Source of the DNA: Cristatella mucedo
Taxonomy: Eukaryota > Bryozoa > Phylactolaemata > Cristatellidae
DNA: 42,500 bases
Assembly: GCA_009760855.2 (NCBI GenBank)
Contig: WPIO01000088.1
Location: 1,105,001-1,147,500 of the forward strand
Direction: 5' to 3'
Both the position numbers and the translations under genes were made by a program. Under the pieces are notes generated by a model. The model was given only the letters and a program-made list of their open reading frames with translations, made no database searches and was not told the origin of the DNA. Below are positions 19,983-30,756 of the stretch, piece by piece (position 1 is the first letter of the stretch; every line of letters begins with the position of its first letter).

Positions 19983-21900
19983 CTAAATAATAATAATAAT
20001 TATAATAATGATAATGCACTTGATAAAGCACCCTCAGAGAACTCAATCTCTTTCTAAGCGCTTTACATTTGCTGCAAAGGGAATTGCAATTGAATGGTGA
20101 GTAATATCATGCTTGATACATAACATGAATAACATGGTTATGGGTGACATGCACAGGGTCAGCATGCATATGTGGTTAGTGGCAGCATGCACAGTGTCAG
20201 CACGCATAAGCACGTCAAGGAGGAACAACAGGGACCAACTAAATGCTGTCCTAAATAGATATTTTTAAGTTCTTTTAAATGTGGTCAAGTCAGGGGATGT
20301 TCTGACACAAGTCGGGAGGGAGTTCCAGGCTTTGGGAGCATACGAACTAAATGCACGGTCTCCAAAGGATTTGAGGTTTGTACGAGGTATTTCCAGACTG
20401 TTGGATTCCGAAAAGCGGGTGGTACGATGCTTGGCCTGATGGGGGAGTAGATCTGAGAGATAGGCTGGAGCCAAAGAATGAAGTGACCTAAAAGTGAGCG
20501 ACAAAACCTTGAAGTCAATCCGTTGCTTGACTGGTAGCCAGTGCAGGTGGGCGAGAAGTGGTGTGATGTGGCAACTGCGACGCTCACGACAGACAACCCT
20601 AGCTGCGGAGTTTTGCACCAGCTGCAATCGTCTGATCGCACATGCTGGTAGGCCAGTAAGCAATGAGTTGCAGAAGTTGAGGCGGTATGTCACGAATGCA
20701 TGGACCAACTTAGACGTGGTATCCTTATCTAAACAAGTCCGAATTCTAGCAATGTTATGTAGCTGAAAGCAGACAGATTTGACTGTGGAGTTGATGTGGT
20801 CGTCTAACGAGAGGTCACTTTGAAACTTGACACCTAGATTTCGAGCTGATTCAATAGGAGATATGCTGGCTGAGCCAATTCTGAGCGTCCGCCTTACCAA
20901 TTTCTGAATCACACTGGGTTTGCCCATAACTAGTAAGTTAGCTTTATCATCATTTAGTTTTAGAAAATTTGCTGCCATTCATGTGCGGATGTCATCAATA
21001 CATGCAGCAAGTGAGTTGAGAGACTTTGAGGTGCTCGAAGGCTGGGAGGGATCAAAGCAAAGGTGCAACTGAGTGCCATCCGCATAGAAGCGAAAGCCTA
21101 GATTGTACTTGGCAATTACATCAGCAAGAGGGAGAGTATAAACCGTGAAAAGAACCGGACCTAGCACGGAACCTCGAGGTACTCCATATTTCAGAGGTAC
21201 CTCAGATGATCTTTGTCCATTTACGTCAATACTCTGGAGTCTCCCACTGAGATAGGACCTGAACCACTGGAGAGCAGTGCCAGTGATGCCCAGGCGAGAT
21301 GAGAGGCGCTCTAGAAGAACTTTGTGATCGATGGTATCAAAAGCTGCCGAGAGATCGAGCAAAACAAGCAGAGACACTCTACCCGTGTCTGCATTCCTAA
21401 TTAGGTCGTTGTATACCCTAAGCAATGCTGACTCTGTGGAGTGATTAGCTCTAAAGCCAGACGGGAACTTACTGGCAAGTTGTGAGGTTTCGGTATATGA
21501 GTTCAGCTGGTCCGCCACGGCCCGTTCGAGTGTCTTTGATAGGAATGGTAGAAGGGAGACTGGGCGGTAGTTGCTCAAGTTCTTTTGGTCTTGTGTCGCT
21601 TTTATGAGAAGTGGCCGGATTGCAGCTTTTTTGAAAGGTGCTGGGACACGACCTGAGGCTAATGACACGTTACTGATGTTAGTTATGCATGGCAGCAGCA
21701 GATCAATGCACCATAGGAGCAGGACAGTAGGACAGTGGGAATAGGGCCCAGAGGACAGATATCGCATGCAGAGATTTTGGAACAAGGATCGCCCAAATTC
21801 CGTGCAGATGCTGCAGAAGGTATGGTGGCCAATCCCATTTTGAGGGAGGGTTAGTAAGCTTTCTAGCTTCAAATGGTCCAATGACTGCCACGTGTAGCGC
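19983..21900 (-). mobile_element. LINE-A (CR1/L2-like) copy, 5'-truncated, longest in window
   Basis: Minus-strand non-LTR retrotransposon. The reverse transcriptase reads from about 21880 to 20265. In order: NYRPVSLLP (motif 1), LDLSAAFDTID around 21361-21328 (motif A with catalytic Asp), VPRGSVLGP around 21185-21160 (motif B, usually PQG), FYADG around 21090-21075 (motif C), then the thumb and C-terminal region including the RRLQLVQNSAARVV block. Two inactivating changes are visible against the copy at 30757-31955: motif C codon GAC has become GGC (21075-21077), so YADD is YADG, and a Trp codon has become a stop (20979-20981). A further frameshift follows near 20265. The 3' UTR ends in an AAT/ATT run at 19985-20010. 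No endonuclease domain remains, so it is dead on three counts. Confidence 0.9.
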
Positions 21901-22414
21901 CATTTCTGTCCCTGGGTAATTGTGTCCCTAGGTAGTGGGTGTCGTTCCCTAATTTCTTTTGCATCAGAGATATAGAACGCGGCCAGCAGCGATCGCGAAA
22001 GTGAAAGCTGGCCAATCTTTTCGCTACCGTAACGAAGGCATAACGGACGCCGCGTTATGGATTTCCGGTCCAGCTACGCACGCACGCTAGTCAGACGCCG
22101 ATTTCCTTTGGCGTCTGAGAGGCCGCAGCCAACAAGGATTTTTCCTCGTTATTTTAGAGGGCCGTCGACAAAAATTCAGGCTCAATTCAATCGCTGAGGG
22201 AGCACCGTGAAGATACCAACTTGATGGATACAAACCTTGCACGTGCGACCGACAGTGCGTTGATCAACTTGCAATTAGTAATGGGGGGAGGGCGCATCCA
22301 ACCCCCCCCCCCCACAGGCTTGGGCCGTCCCCTATTCCTGTGTCCCGCCCCGACCACCGTTGACGGGGTAAACGACGACAAAACGGATATGAACCGTAGT
22401 GAGCGAACGACGAA
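21901..22414. other. No supported gene; short inverted repeats
   Basis: CAGACGCC/GGCGTCTG and CATAACG/CGTTATG pairs at about 22035-22120 and a C-run near 22302-22313. Confidence 0.4.
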
Positions 22415-22550
22415 CTGGTTTGGTATAGCGGTTAAGGTGCTCGCCCCGACCAAGGTCTGACTGAGGTCGTGGGCTCGAGCCCCGAGACATATGTGAAGCG
22501 CCTGAATAGAGATTCAGTTCTCTTGGGGCGCTATATAAATGAATTATATT
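22415..22550 (+). mobile_element. SINE-A copy, near full length
   Basis: Same structure as the copy at 10386-10522 and differs from it at only a handful of positions over about 136 bases. It ends in TATATTTATATTT. The two form the youngest-looking SINE-A pair in the window. Confidence 0.88.
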
Positions 22551-22886
22551 TATATTTACATTTATGTATTCACTCCTTTTGATGTGCAACCGCAGGATTT
22601 GTGTCGAATGAACATTACAATTTTGTGCCATAATCTTTCAATAGTTTTCGCGTTTCGCCTCTTCGTGAAAACCTTGCGGGTCTTGCTCGCCACTTTACAA
22701 ATTTTGCAGGTTTGTTTGTCCTTTCAGAACAATGCTGAAATGATGAGAAATCCTGGCGTCCAACATGTCATGTCTACGAATAAGCGCCATTCATTCACTC
22801 GGGTTACTTGCGAACGATATTCCACGCAGTACCTAATGTTGTGCAAGAAATTCCGTCTAGCGAGCAGCAACTTAACTTCAACTTAC

Positions 22887-23008
22887 CTTCAGGAGTTCTC
22901 TGGCAATGTTGTTTGTATGTGGGAATGAGGTGCCCAGGGCTCTTCTTGGTCCCACATGATCCAGGTATGCCGAAATATGCTTTGTAGGCCGCTCGCATTC
23001 CAACAAAT
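22887..23008 (-). CDS. Candidate minus-strand exon end, unassigned
   Basis: On the minus strand a frame starting just after a stop runs to a strong donor, CTGAAG|GTAAGT (exon end at 22887), in phase 0. It ends ...NNIARELLK. A second frame is open over the same bases. No convincing acceptor precedes it, so it may be a transposon remnant or chance. Confidence 0.15.
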
Positions 23009-23016
23009 CCGCTCAC

Positions 23017-23589
23017 GGACTACTTTTTTTACCCGTCTTATATATATTTTCCACACCTAGAAAAAATGCATCTACAGAATGAAAAGTTGATGCCACGTCA
23101 ATCAACTATGGCTTTTACAGTGCAGTATCGAAAACTAAAATGTTCGAATGTAGCACCTCTTCTGCTACACTTCTATGGATACTACTATGTAGTGTTCCTA
23201 ACCCTCACTAATTCGGGAAGGGGCCCGCGATCGGCCAAATGTGCGAATCTAACGTGACACAGCAACAACGTGTCTAAAAGTGAACCCGGGGAAGTTTTTT
23301 GAAATTTTTTACACTGATCGCAGATGAAAAAAATGTCTTTTAGAAGAATAGCTATTTCCCCGTGATTTTATTTTGCGGTCCGAGGAATTATGAAAATGCA
23401 CTAGTCTGCCACAAAACCCTCCAACAATACTTGGTACTGTTACTTGGCGAAGATCTGTGAACAGCTACTAGCTACTACCAAAGCATTGGACGCTTCCTAA
23501 CCCGCTCGCTTCCTAACCCGTTGAACTGACCTTGACCTAACGAGACTCGAGGGAATCGCTTAGAGAAGGCTCAAAAACCTACCAGACTT
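23017..23589. other. No supported feature
   Basis: AT-leaning sequence with no recognised repeat or exon. Confidence 0.4.
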
Positions 23590-24060
23590 ATGTAACGGGT
23601 GCGTAAACAAGAAAAAAAGCGAGCGGTGCTGGCGCGCAGCAGCCCTCGGGCTGATTCGGCGTCGTTCGATTGATCAGAAACGGAAGTGAGCTGAAGCGGC
23701 AGAGGCGGCGGTGGCCATGGAGGGACTCAAATCCTCGATGAGACAAGCAAGTCTTTTACCCACGGGCGATGTCTCGCGGATAAGCCGGTAAGTACTCTTT
23801 TCTGAGCCCCGATGCAAGCACCCGCCACGGCACCTGCTCTTTGCTGAGAACTTGGCTGGAGCGGAAACGACGAAGCGTTCGCGCATGCGAACGTCCGGCT
23901 ATCGCTCGCGATAATCTTGCCGAACTCGATCGCCGGGAGCGTGCACCTTGTCTCAGGCGCTCGTGCGTTGAAACAAATTGCAACGAACTGAACCTAAGTG
24001 AACCAAACAGAGCCAAACGTTCAGCTGAATGTGTGGCTGACGGTTTTTCAAGAGGCTGCA
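23590..24060 (+). promoter_or_regulatory. CpG-rich promoter/first-exon region
   Basis: GC-rich block surrounding the 23717 exon. GCGCATGCG (NRF1-like core) lies at 23881-23889, inside the proposed intron. Confidence 0.4.
23717..23787 (+). CDS. Candidate first coding exon of a second gene
   Basis: ATG 23717 sits in an ideal context (GGTGGCCATGG) inside a GC-rich, CpG-rich block. It encodes 23 residues (MEGLKSSMRQASLLP...) and ends at a textbook donor, GCCG|GTAAGT, at 23788, in phase 2. The coincidence of start context, CpG setting and full donor consensus is the evidence; I do not recognise the peptide. No downstream exon is certain. The acceptor at 26373 is phase-compatible and would give a 48-residue product. 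An internal exon between the two or a gene running out of the window are alternatives. Confidence 0.4.
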
Positions 24061-24289
24061 CGCTGATGCAAGCCGCTTTGCCGACAATTATTAGCAATCA
24101 AGGATATATAAATATAATGTATATTATACTGTTATATATATATACAAATAATATATATATAATATTATGACATGAATGATATAATATTATTAGAACAATA
24201 TTTTATATATTGTAATATAATATAATATATGATATTATATTAATTGGCGTTAGCAATCAAGCCCTGCCGCAATCAGCCCGTAACACGGT

Positions 24290-25305
24290 ATCATGTGCAC
24301 TCTACATATACCTATATGATGACATCCACACATTAATGGCAGCAAACTTTCTTATATTGAATGATGTTAAAACCTACTTACTGGTTATGGGCAAACAAGT
24401 GTGATCTAGAAATTGGAAAGGCTAACACTCAAAATTGGCTCTGCCCGCATGTCTTCTGTTGAATATGCACAAAATCTAGGTGTCATGTTCTAAAGTGACC
24501 TTTCATTAGACGACCGCATCAGCTCGACAGTCAAGTCTGCCTTCTTTCAGCTACATAAAATTGCTAAAATTCGAGCACGTTTAGACACGGACACCACATC
24601 TAAATTGGTTCAAGCATTTGTGACATCATGTCTTGCCTTCTGTAACTCATTGCTTGCTAGTCTTCCGGCATGTGCAATCAGGAGCCTACAGTTGGTGTAG
24701 AACTCTGCAGCTAGGCTTGTCTGTTGTGAGCGTCGCAGTTGCCATATCACACCACTTCTCGTCGACCTGCACTGGCTCCCAGTCAAGCAATGCATCGACT
24801 TCAAGATTTTGCCACTCACTTTGAGCTTCCTTTATTCTTTGGCTCCAGCCTACCTATCAGATTTACTCCCCCACCAGGCTATGCCTAGTAGCACTTGCTT
24901 TTTGGAATCTAATAGTTTACCTCTACCTCAGGCGAACCTCAAATCCTTTGTAGATGGCTTTAGTTCGTACGATCCCAAAGCCGGGAACTCACTTCCGACT
25001 TGCGTCACGACATTTCCTGACTTGATCATATTTAAAAAGAAACTAACATCCATTTATGACAGCATTTAGTGTGATTCGTCCGTAGGCAGATTGTGCGTGC
25101 TGACACGTAGCATGCTGCCACTAACCATATTTGCTTGCTGACCTCGTGTATGTCACCTCTACCCATGTTACGCTTGCTCATTGAACATGCTACCACTAAG
25201 CATCTGATAATGCTTCGTGTACAGCAAATGTGAAGTGCCAAGAAAGAGATCGAGTTCTCTTAGAGCTCTATAACAAATGTATTAATATTATTGTTATTAT
25301 TATTA
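24290..25305 (+). mobile_element. LINE-A copy, plus strand, thumb to 3' end
   Basis: Begins at the DDIHT(W)MAANFL block (about 24316) and continues through the SARNLG, ARLV and HWLPVKQ blocks to the 3' UTR, which ends TATTAATATTATTGTTATTATT. Several in-frame stops (for example after the QLV block near 24698) and frameshifts. Confidence 0.85.
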
Positions 25306-25775
25306 TGGACATTAGGCATGTAGTAAAACACGGCTCCTCATCGGGCGCATAACGTGGGTTTCCAACTATCATATGACCAGCCGTGCAGGCACGATTCCAG
25401 TTTAGTAAAGTAGCTTGAACAGCCTCAGCAGCCCATCACGTCAGCAGCAGTGCTGTGTACCACGTATCACTGTGTATCACGTCACGTGTGCTTCAGAAGC
25501 AGCAGTCCATCATGTCAGCAGCAGTGCTGTATACGACGGCCGTCTCGCAGCAAGCTACGACAGTCATACGCTCGCATTCCTCCAAAATGATCGGAGCAGG
25601 AAGAGTGATCGCGTCGTTCCTCGCACTGCCGGTCAAGGCCATAGTCAGGGTCATTCTCCGTCAAGGCCAAGGCACCGGACGCTTGCACGATACCGGCAGG
25701 CAGTCATCGTTGGGCTCTCGCGTGCATTTATAGGTCTGGCTTCCCATACTTTATATCGGTTCCCGAATTTCCCCG
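25306..25775. other. Unclassified; short AGCAG/CATCACGTCAGCAGCAG repetition
   Basis: CATCACGTCAGCAGCAGTGC and CATCATGTCAGCAGCAGTGC occur at 25434 and 25508, a 74-base partial duplication. Open frames here show no domain. Confidence 0.4.
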
Positions 25776-25873
25776 TAAAGAGGTTGTCATACAGAGGTCA
25801 TCTTACAGAAGTAATCTTACGGAGGTTACAGTATAGAGGTTACCATACAGAGGTCATTGTACAGAGGTCATCG
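25776..25873 (+). repeat. 14-bp minisatellite, 7 copies
   Basis: Exact 14-base spacing from 25776, consensus TACAGAGGTCATCT, with scattered substitutions and no indels. Confidence 0.93.
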
Positions 25874-25924
25874 ACGGTGGCCTGCGCCCGAGCTACACAG
25901 CGGTCGCCCCATCAGTGCCCTTGA

Positions 25925-26064
25925 CTGGTTTAGCCCAGGGGTCAAGGCGCTCGCCTTTGTCGACGGAGGTCAAGGTGAATGCATTTGATGACCGGGTCAT
26001 GGGCTCGAGTCCGAGGCGCACGTGAAGTGCCTGAATAAAGATTAAGCTCTCTCGGGGCCCTGAT
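25925..26064 (+). mobile_element. SINE-A copy, long-head form
   Basis: CTGGTTTAGCCCAGGGGTCAAG head, GTCAAGGTGAATGCA middle, GGGCTCGAGTCC and GAAGTGCCTGAATAAAG tail. The tail runs straight into a SINE-B head. Confidence 0.85.
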
Positions 26065-26290
26065 AGTCCAGGAGGTCCAGGCGCTCGCTCTTTGTGAAGG
26101 AGTCGTAGGTTAGAGGGCAACCCTTGATTGTGAACGAGGTCGTAGGTTAGAGGGCAACCCTTGATTGTGAACGAGGTCGTGGATTTGAATCCTGCCGAGG
26201 GCAACCCTTGATTGCCCGCTGCAAGCGGTGGCGATAGTATCTAAGGCTTTTCTGCCGCTTAGCAAATGATGCCGACAAATCAGCTAATAT
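26065..26290 (+). mobile_element. SINE-B copy with internal 37-bp tandem duplication
   Basis: Head TAGTCCAGGAGGTCCAGGCG, then a 37-bp unit repeated from 26102, 26139 and partly 26176, then GATTTGAATCCTGCC and the body GCTGCAAGCGGTGGCGATAG ending in a T-run. Confidence 0.75.
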
Positions 26291-26372
26291 TTTTTTAATG
26301 TTTTGAAGGGTACTATAAAGATGCATGACATTTTTTTTAATTTATTGACGTTTTCTATACTAACTGTAATAG

Positions 26373-26448
26373 GTTCCTTCTGGCAACCGTCGTTAGGGCA
26401 CTCTCGTTCCTGCTTCATAGCAATCTCAGCATTACCCGAACTGGGTAG
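26373..26448 (+). CDS. Candidate terminal exon, phase-compatible with 23717 exon
   Basis: Preceded by a perfect TACTAAC branch-point motif (26358-26364) and the acceptor CTGTAATAG. Read in the phase left by the 23717 exon it encodes a hydrophobic, membrane-segment-like stretch (FLLATVVRALSFLLHSNLSI) and stops at TAG 26446-26448. AATAAA follows at 26592-26597. Read in the alternative phase 1 frame, it stays open to 26596 with ordinary amino-acid composition, so the true frame is unsettled. The predicted 48-residue product would have a basic N-terminus and a single hydrophobic segment. No family is recognised. Confidence 0.2.
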
Positions 26449-26591
26449 CAGTACCTGTAGATATTTAATTTCGATAGATATCACTACCGACATCTTTGCC
26501 GATAATGTTTACTTCAGATATCATGCATCAACATCCAGAGGTGTGGCACTCTCTCAGCAAACTTTCACCACAATCAACATTATTTTGTCAC

Positions 26592-26597
26592 AATAAA
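26592..26597 (+). promoter_or_regulatory. Possible polyadenylation signal
   Basis: AATAAA downstream of the candidate exon at 26373. AT-rich sequence makes chance occurrence plausible. Confidence 0.25.
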
Positions 26598-26616
26598 AGT
26601 TTATGTGAACAATATA

Positions 26617-26702
26617 TGAGAGAGATGGAGAACGAGGGAGAGAGAGAAAGAGGAGAGAGAGAGACAGACAGAGACAGAGACAGAGACAGAGAAAGAGGAG
26701 AG

Positions 26703-26760
<58 letters not shown>

Positions 26761-26765
26761 TAGCA
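26617..26765 (+). repeat. (GA)n microsatellite
   Basis: Interrupted GA array with a GACAGA sub-run around 26660-26690. Confidence 0.96.
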
Positions 26766-26890
26766 AGAGGGGGAAGGGAGGAACAGTGACAACGCAAGTG
26801 ATAGACAAAGTGAGAAAAAGAAAGATGTGCTTCGGCTAGCTGAGCAGTAGGCCGTCAACACCACTGACCTTTGCTTCTGGTGTCGTGCAG

Positions 26891-26966
26891 CAGAACCCAG
26901 AGATGTGGTTAAATATCTCATGAAATTTCCGCCGATGTACAGCCAGAGGCCGATGTACAGCCAGCA
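26891..26966 (+). CDS. Candidate short exon, unassigned
   Basis: Flanked by GTCGTGCAG and by CAGCA|GTGAGTAC, a good donor. One frame is open throughout and reads EPRDVVKYLMKFPPMYSQ and on. It contains a tandem duplication of the 16-mer GCCGATGTACAGCCAG. It requires a phase-1 upstream exon, which the 23717 exon (phase 2) does not supply. Without the donor the frame stops at once (TGA at 26967). Function is unknown and this may be chance. Confidence 0.2.
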
Positions 26967-27725
<759 letters not shown>

Positions 27726-28760
27726 TCTCATTCCCTATCCCTCATCCTCCTTCTCTCTCTCGCCCATCTCTCGCCGTCGCTCTGTTTCTTTTCTCGTTGC
27801 CTTGGCTTAGTGTCGGCTTGGTACCTCTAAACGTCTTTCCAGAAGATGGCCTCTCACTCGACCATGTGCAAACCTGAGCGACGAGAGTGAACAGGCAAAA
27901 TTGAAGACAGGACAGATTCCCCCCCCCCCCCCCGTGAATGCCTTTGCTCTCTGTCGCCGATGGCCCTACTTCGGAAGGCTGCAGCGCCCTCAGGAATGCA
28001 AACGCTTTGCCCGCTACTTTTGCTTTCGACGATAGTGATGACGACTCCGATGCCGATCCAGAATGTCAATTTATGCGACCGCGTCAACGCTTTATCAAGT
28101 GCATTATTATGATTAACGTTGGGACAATGGCGCGTTAACCGTATTTCAGGGTTCCCAATCTTCCCCGTTCAATGATGGTTCCCTAAATTTCTTGAAGATC
28201 AATTCTCAATAATCAAACTTGAAGCGCGCACGACTGCTTTTGGTGCCGTTCGAAATTCGCCGAAATTTCTAACTCATCCGCCTCAGAATTTAAAGAAACG
28301 TTCTTAGGATTGCTCCGCATGATTTATGTGCAGCCGAAAGTAGTGAGCTTACGACTCCAGTTTTCGGCTTTCACGCGCCTCTTTGGCGTACAAGTCAGCA
28401 AATCGGCATACGTTCCGGAGGGACTACGGCTAGTGAACGGCAGTCAGCGAGCGCCTACTAACGGCGAAAACTTGCGCCATTGCCAATCGCAATTGCCGGA
28501 GCCTCTGTGTCGTTCTGCGTTGGGTTGGGCACCACCTGGCGCTGCAAGGAACGAGGCGAGCTCCTGGTAGATCCGCTCCGAGTGGCTAGCGTCAGACAAT
28601 GGCTGCTCTTTCAAAAGTCGACATTCCTTCGGACGTGTTTATGTGAACGAACGCAAGCTACATATCCACGAGGAGTGGACGCAGCACAATGGGTGCCATT
28701 TCGCGGTTCATTGCGCCGAACTTGGAACCGCACTGATCGCACTCACCGTGACCGCGAGTC
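27726..28760. other. No supported gene
   Basis: Includes a C-run at 27919-27933 and a LINE-A tail tip. Several frames are open at 28310-28767 without recognisable domains. Confidence 0.4.
28085..28118 (+). mobile_element. LINE-A tail tip
   Basis: CGCTTTATCAAGTGCATTAT followed by TATG, matching only the last bases of LINE-A. Very short. Confidence 0.35.
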
Positions 28761-29111
28761 ATGGTAGTAGGAGCTAGCGAGTCTTGGTCTTGGTACAAGC
28801 CGTCTCCCTCCATTCGCTGCGAGTGCACTCGCTGTCTCGCTGAAGGGAAACGATTTTCTCATTGGCACCGGAAGGAAGCCAAAAGAAAGAAACAGCGAGC
28901 CGAGTTCGACTCTCAAGAATTGCACTCTTCTCATTCCTACCGCTCGCAAGGTCGCACTCTCCTCTCCGTTCCGCTCGCATGCATTACTTACGCGTTCGCC
29001 GTTCTCGACTCGCACGCACCAATTCTGCTCCATTTCCGGCTCCGCTCACACGTTCTCGACGATCTCTTGATGAACAGTGACTCAGATTTATCGGTGGCCA
29101 TCGGCACTTAA
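28761..29111 (+). CDS. Hypothetical open frame, 116 codons
   Basis: Open frame in a moderately GC-rich, CpG-containing block, with start context GTCATGG. The product is mixed in composition, with a Lys/Arg-rich patch near residues 38-47 and an acidic C-terminus. I recognise no domain. The opposite strand is also open over much of it, so GC bias alone could explain it. Confidence 0.15.
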   Translation: MVVGASESWSWYKPSPSIRCECTRCLAEGKRFSHWHRKEAKRKKQRAEFDSQELHSSHSYRSQGRTLLSVPLACITYAFAVLDSHAPILLHFRLRSHVLDDLLMNSDSDLSVAIGT

Positions 29112-29429
29112 AAGAATTTTCTCAAGATCGCTGGTTCACAGCTAGCACTACAGAGAGCTGCTACACTTGATGCACAGACCTTTAGAGTGAGCGTCTCTCT
29201 GAAAAGATAGAACGAACCTAATTTCAAAGCTATGCTCAGGGTCTAATATCAATCAGAGATAGTACTTCACGTATTGTAGTAATAATATCATTGTAAATCA
29301 TAGTTAATTATTGTTAGATATTAAAATATATTGGTATTATTTAAAACTATATATAGTATTTATATATTTATGGAATATATTATAATCTTAAATATAATTT
29401 TATTACATAATATGAATATAATGATATTG
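29112..29429. other. AT-rich, no feature
   Basis: Mainly ATAT/TAAT sequence from 29270. Confidence 0.5.
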
Positions 29430-29515
29430 TATTAGTATATATAATACATTTGATACAGCGTCCTCAGGAAAACCAATCTTTTTCTAGGCACTTTACATTT
29501 GCTGCAAAGGAAACA
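29430..29515 (-). mobile_element. LINE-A 3' tail, solo
   Basis: Minus-strand tail (CAGCGTCCTCAGGAAAACC, CTAGGCACTTTACATTTGC) in AT-rich DNA. Confidence 0.7.
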
Positions 29516-29639
29516 CGCATTATAATATTATAATATATATTATATCACAATAAATAGATAATAAAAATATTGTAACAATAACAATAATTACAAAATGACG
29601 ATTCGAAATTTACGCACTGGGGTCATTGCCCCTAAATTT

Positions 29640-30480
29640 CTTATCTAACGTAATGTAATTGTAATGTATCTCCACCTGTAACTCCACAAAGCCATCAAGA
29701 CTGTGGGTGTTTCGCGGGAGAGTTTTGTATAGCCCACTCACAGCCCAAGTGGCTTTCGGTACGCATTCAGTAGCCAACAGACTTCGTCTCACGCAGCAAA
29801 GAGAAAGTGGGAATCATAGCAGAGTCAAGAGAGCAGTTGAGGTAGTGAGTAGCATAGAAGTAGCAGCTCAGGACCGCTGAAAATGATGAGCCATGGTTGG
29901 CAGCAGGAGAGTAGCTGTCGTTGCGTAAGAATTGTGGAAGTGAGCTCCACAGATAAGGACCTGCAGAGCTAAAGCTTCTGTCGCCAACGGTCTTTAAGCG
30001 GAGGAATGGGAAAGCTAATTAATTGTCCAAACAGGACCTGAGTGCACGAAGAAGCTGAAACTGTGCAGCAGTTCAGCAAGGTACGAAGGAGCCAAGCCGT
30101 GGTGGGACTTGTGAATCAGCGTAAGAACTTTGCTTTGTATCCGTTGCTTAACCGGCATCCATCCTAGCTTTTTTAACAAAGGAGACACGTGGTCAAACCT
30201 TTGGGACTTGAAGACCAGCCTTGCAGCCATATTCAGAGTCAGCTGCTGTGGCCTAGTTGCTTTCCTTGGTAGCCCAGCCAAAAGGTAATTACTATAATCA
30301 AGCCGAGACAGAACCAAGGAGCCAGTTAAATTTTGTACAAGCCACTGTGGAAGACAGCTCCTAATCTCAGACAGGGATCGGACGTAATGGCTATCTGTAA
30401 AAGCAGTCTTCTGAATGAAGCTCCCAGATTCTTTCCATATACTACGCTACAATGGCAGTGTATCAGTTGGTCACGAATAG
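29640..30480 (-). mobile_element. LINE-B (second CR1/L2-like family), 3' part
   Basis: The minus-strand RT C-terminal region reads RLDYSNYLLAGLP, QLTLNMAARLVF, LGWMPVKQRIQSKVLTLIH and GLAPSYLAELLH (30317-30015). An upstream piece (30420-30326) is in another frame. The layout parallels LINE-A but the sequence is clearly different. The 3' UTR (29640-30000) matches 37800-38240. Confidence 0.82.
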
Positions 30481-30529
30481 TAAGGCAGAACTCATAAGCA
30501 AACACACGGTTTCGCACGTTTCGCACGGT

Positions 30530-30568
30530 TGTCGCAACATTCGCACGGACCGAGCGAATGTTGCGACA
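30530..30568 (+). repeat. Perfect 15-bp inverted repeat
   Basis: TGTCGCAACATTCGC, nine-base spacer, GCGAATGTTGCGACA. TTCGCACG and TGCGAC motifs recur on both sides (30510-30605). Confidence 0.92.
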
Positions 30569-30756
30569 CTATGCGACACAGCAAATGCTGCGACGCTGCG
30601 ATACTTGCGGTTTTCTCTTAGTTTCTTTTTGAACGCGAAGCCGAGGAAGGTCGTGAGTTATTGAAGGCAGTGTGCGAACTGAGGGCTCGAGTTTTCCAGA
30701 GGATTTTTGAGAAGCAGGTTAGACGGGCGCAGCTCGAGCGACTCGACAGAGGAGAA

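Noticed and set aside
20494-20766. Plus-strand frames over LINE-A copies (also 31243-31521 and 32139-32411)
   Set aside because: Antisense shadows of the RT C-terminal region, present in each copy because the sequence is shared.
25776-25873. CRISPR-like array (also 37227-37412 and 32489-32628)
   Set aside because: Contiguous tandem units without unique spacers, in metazoan DNA.
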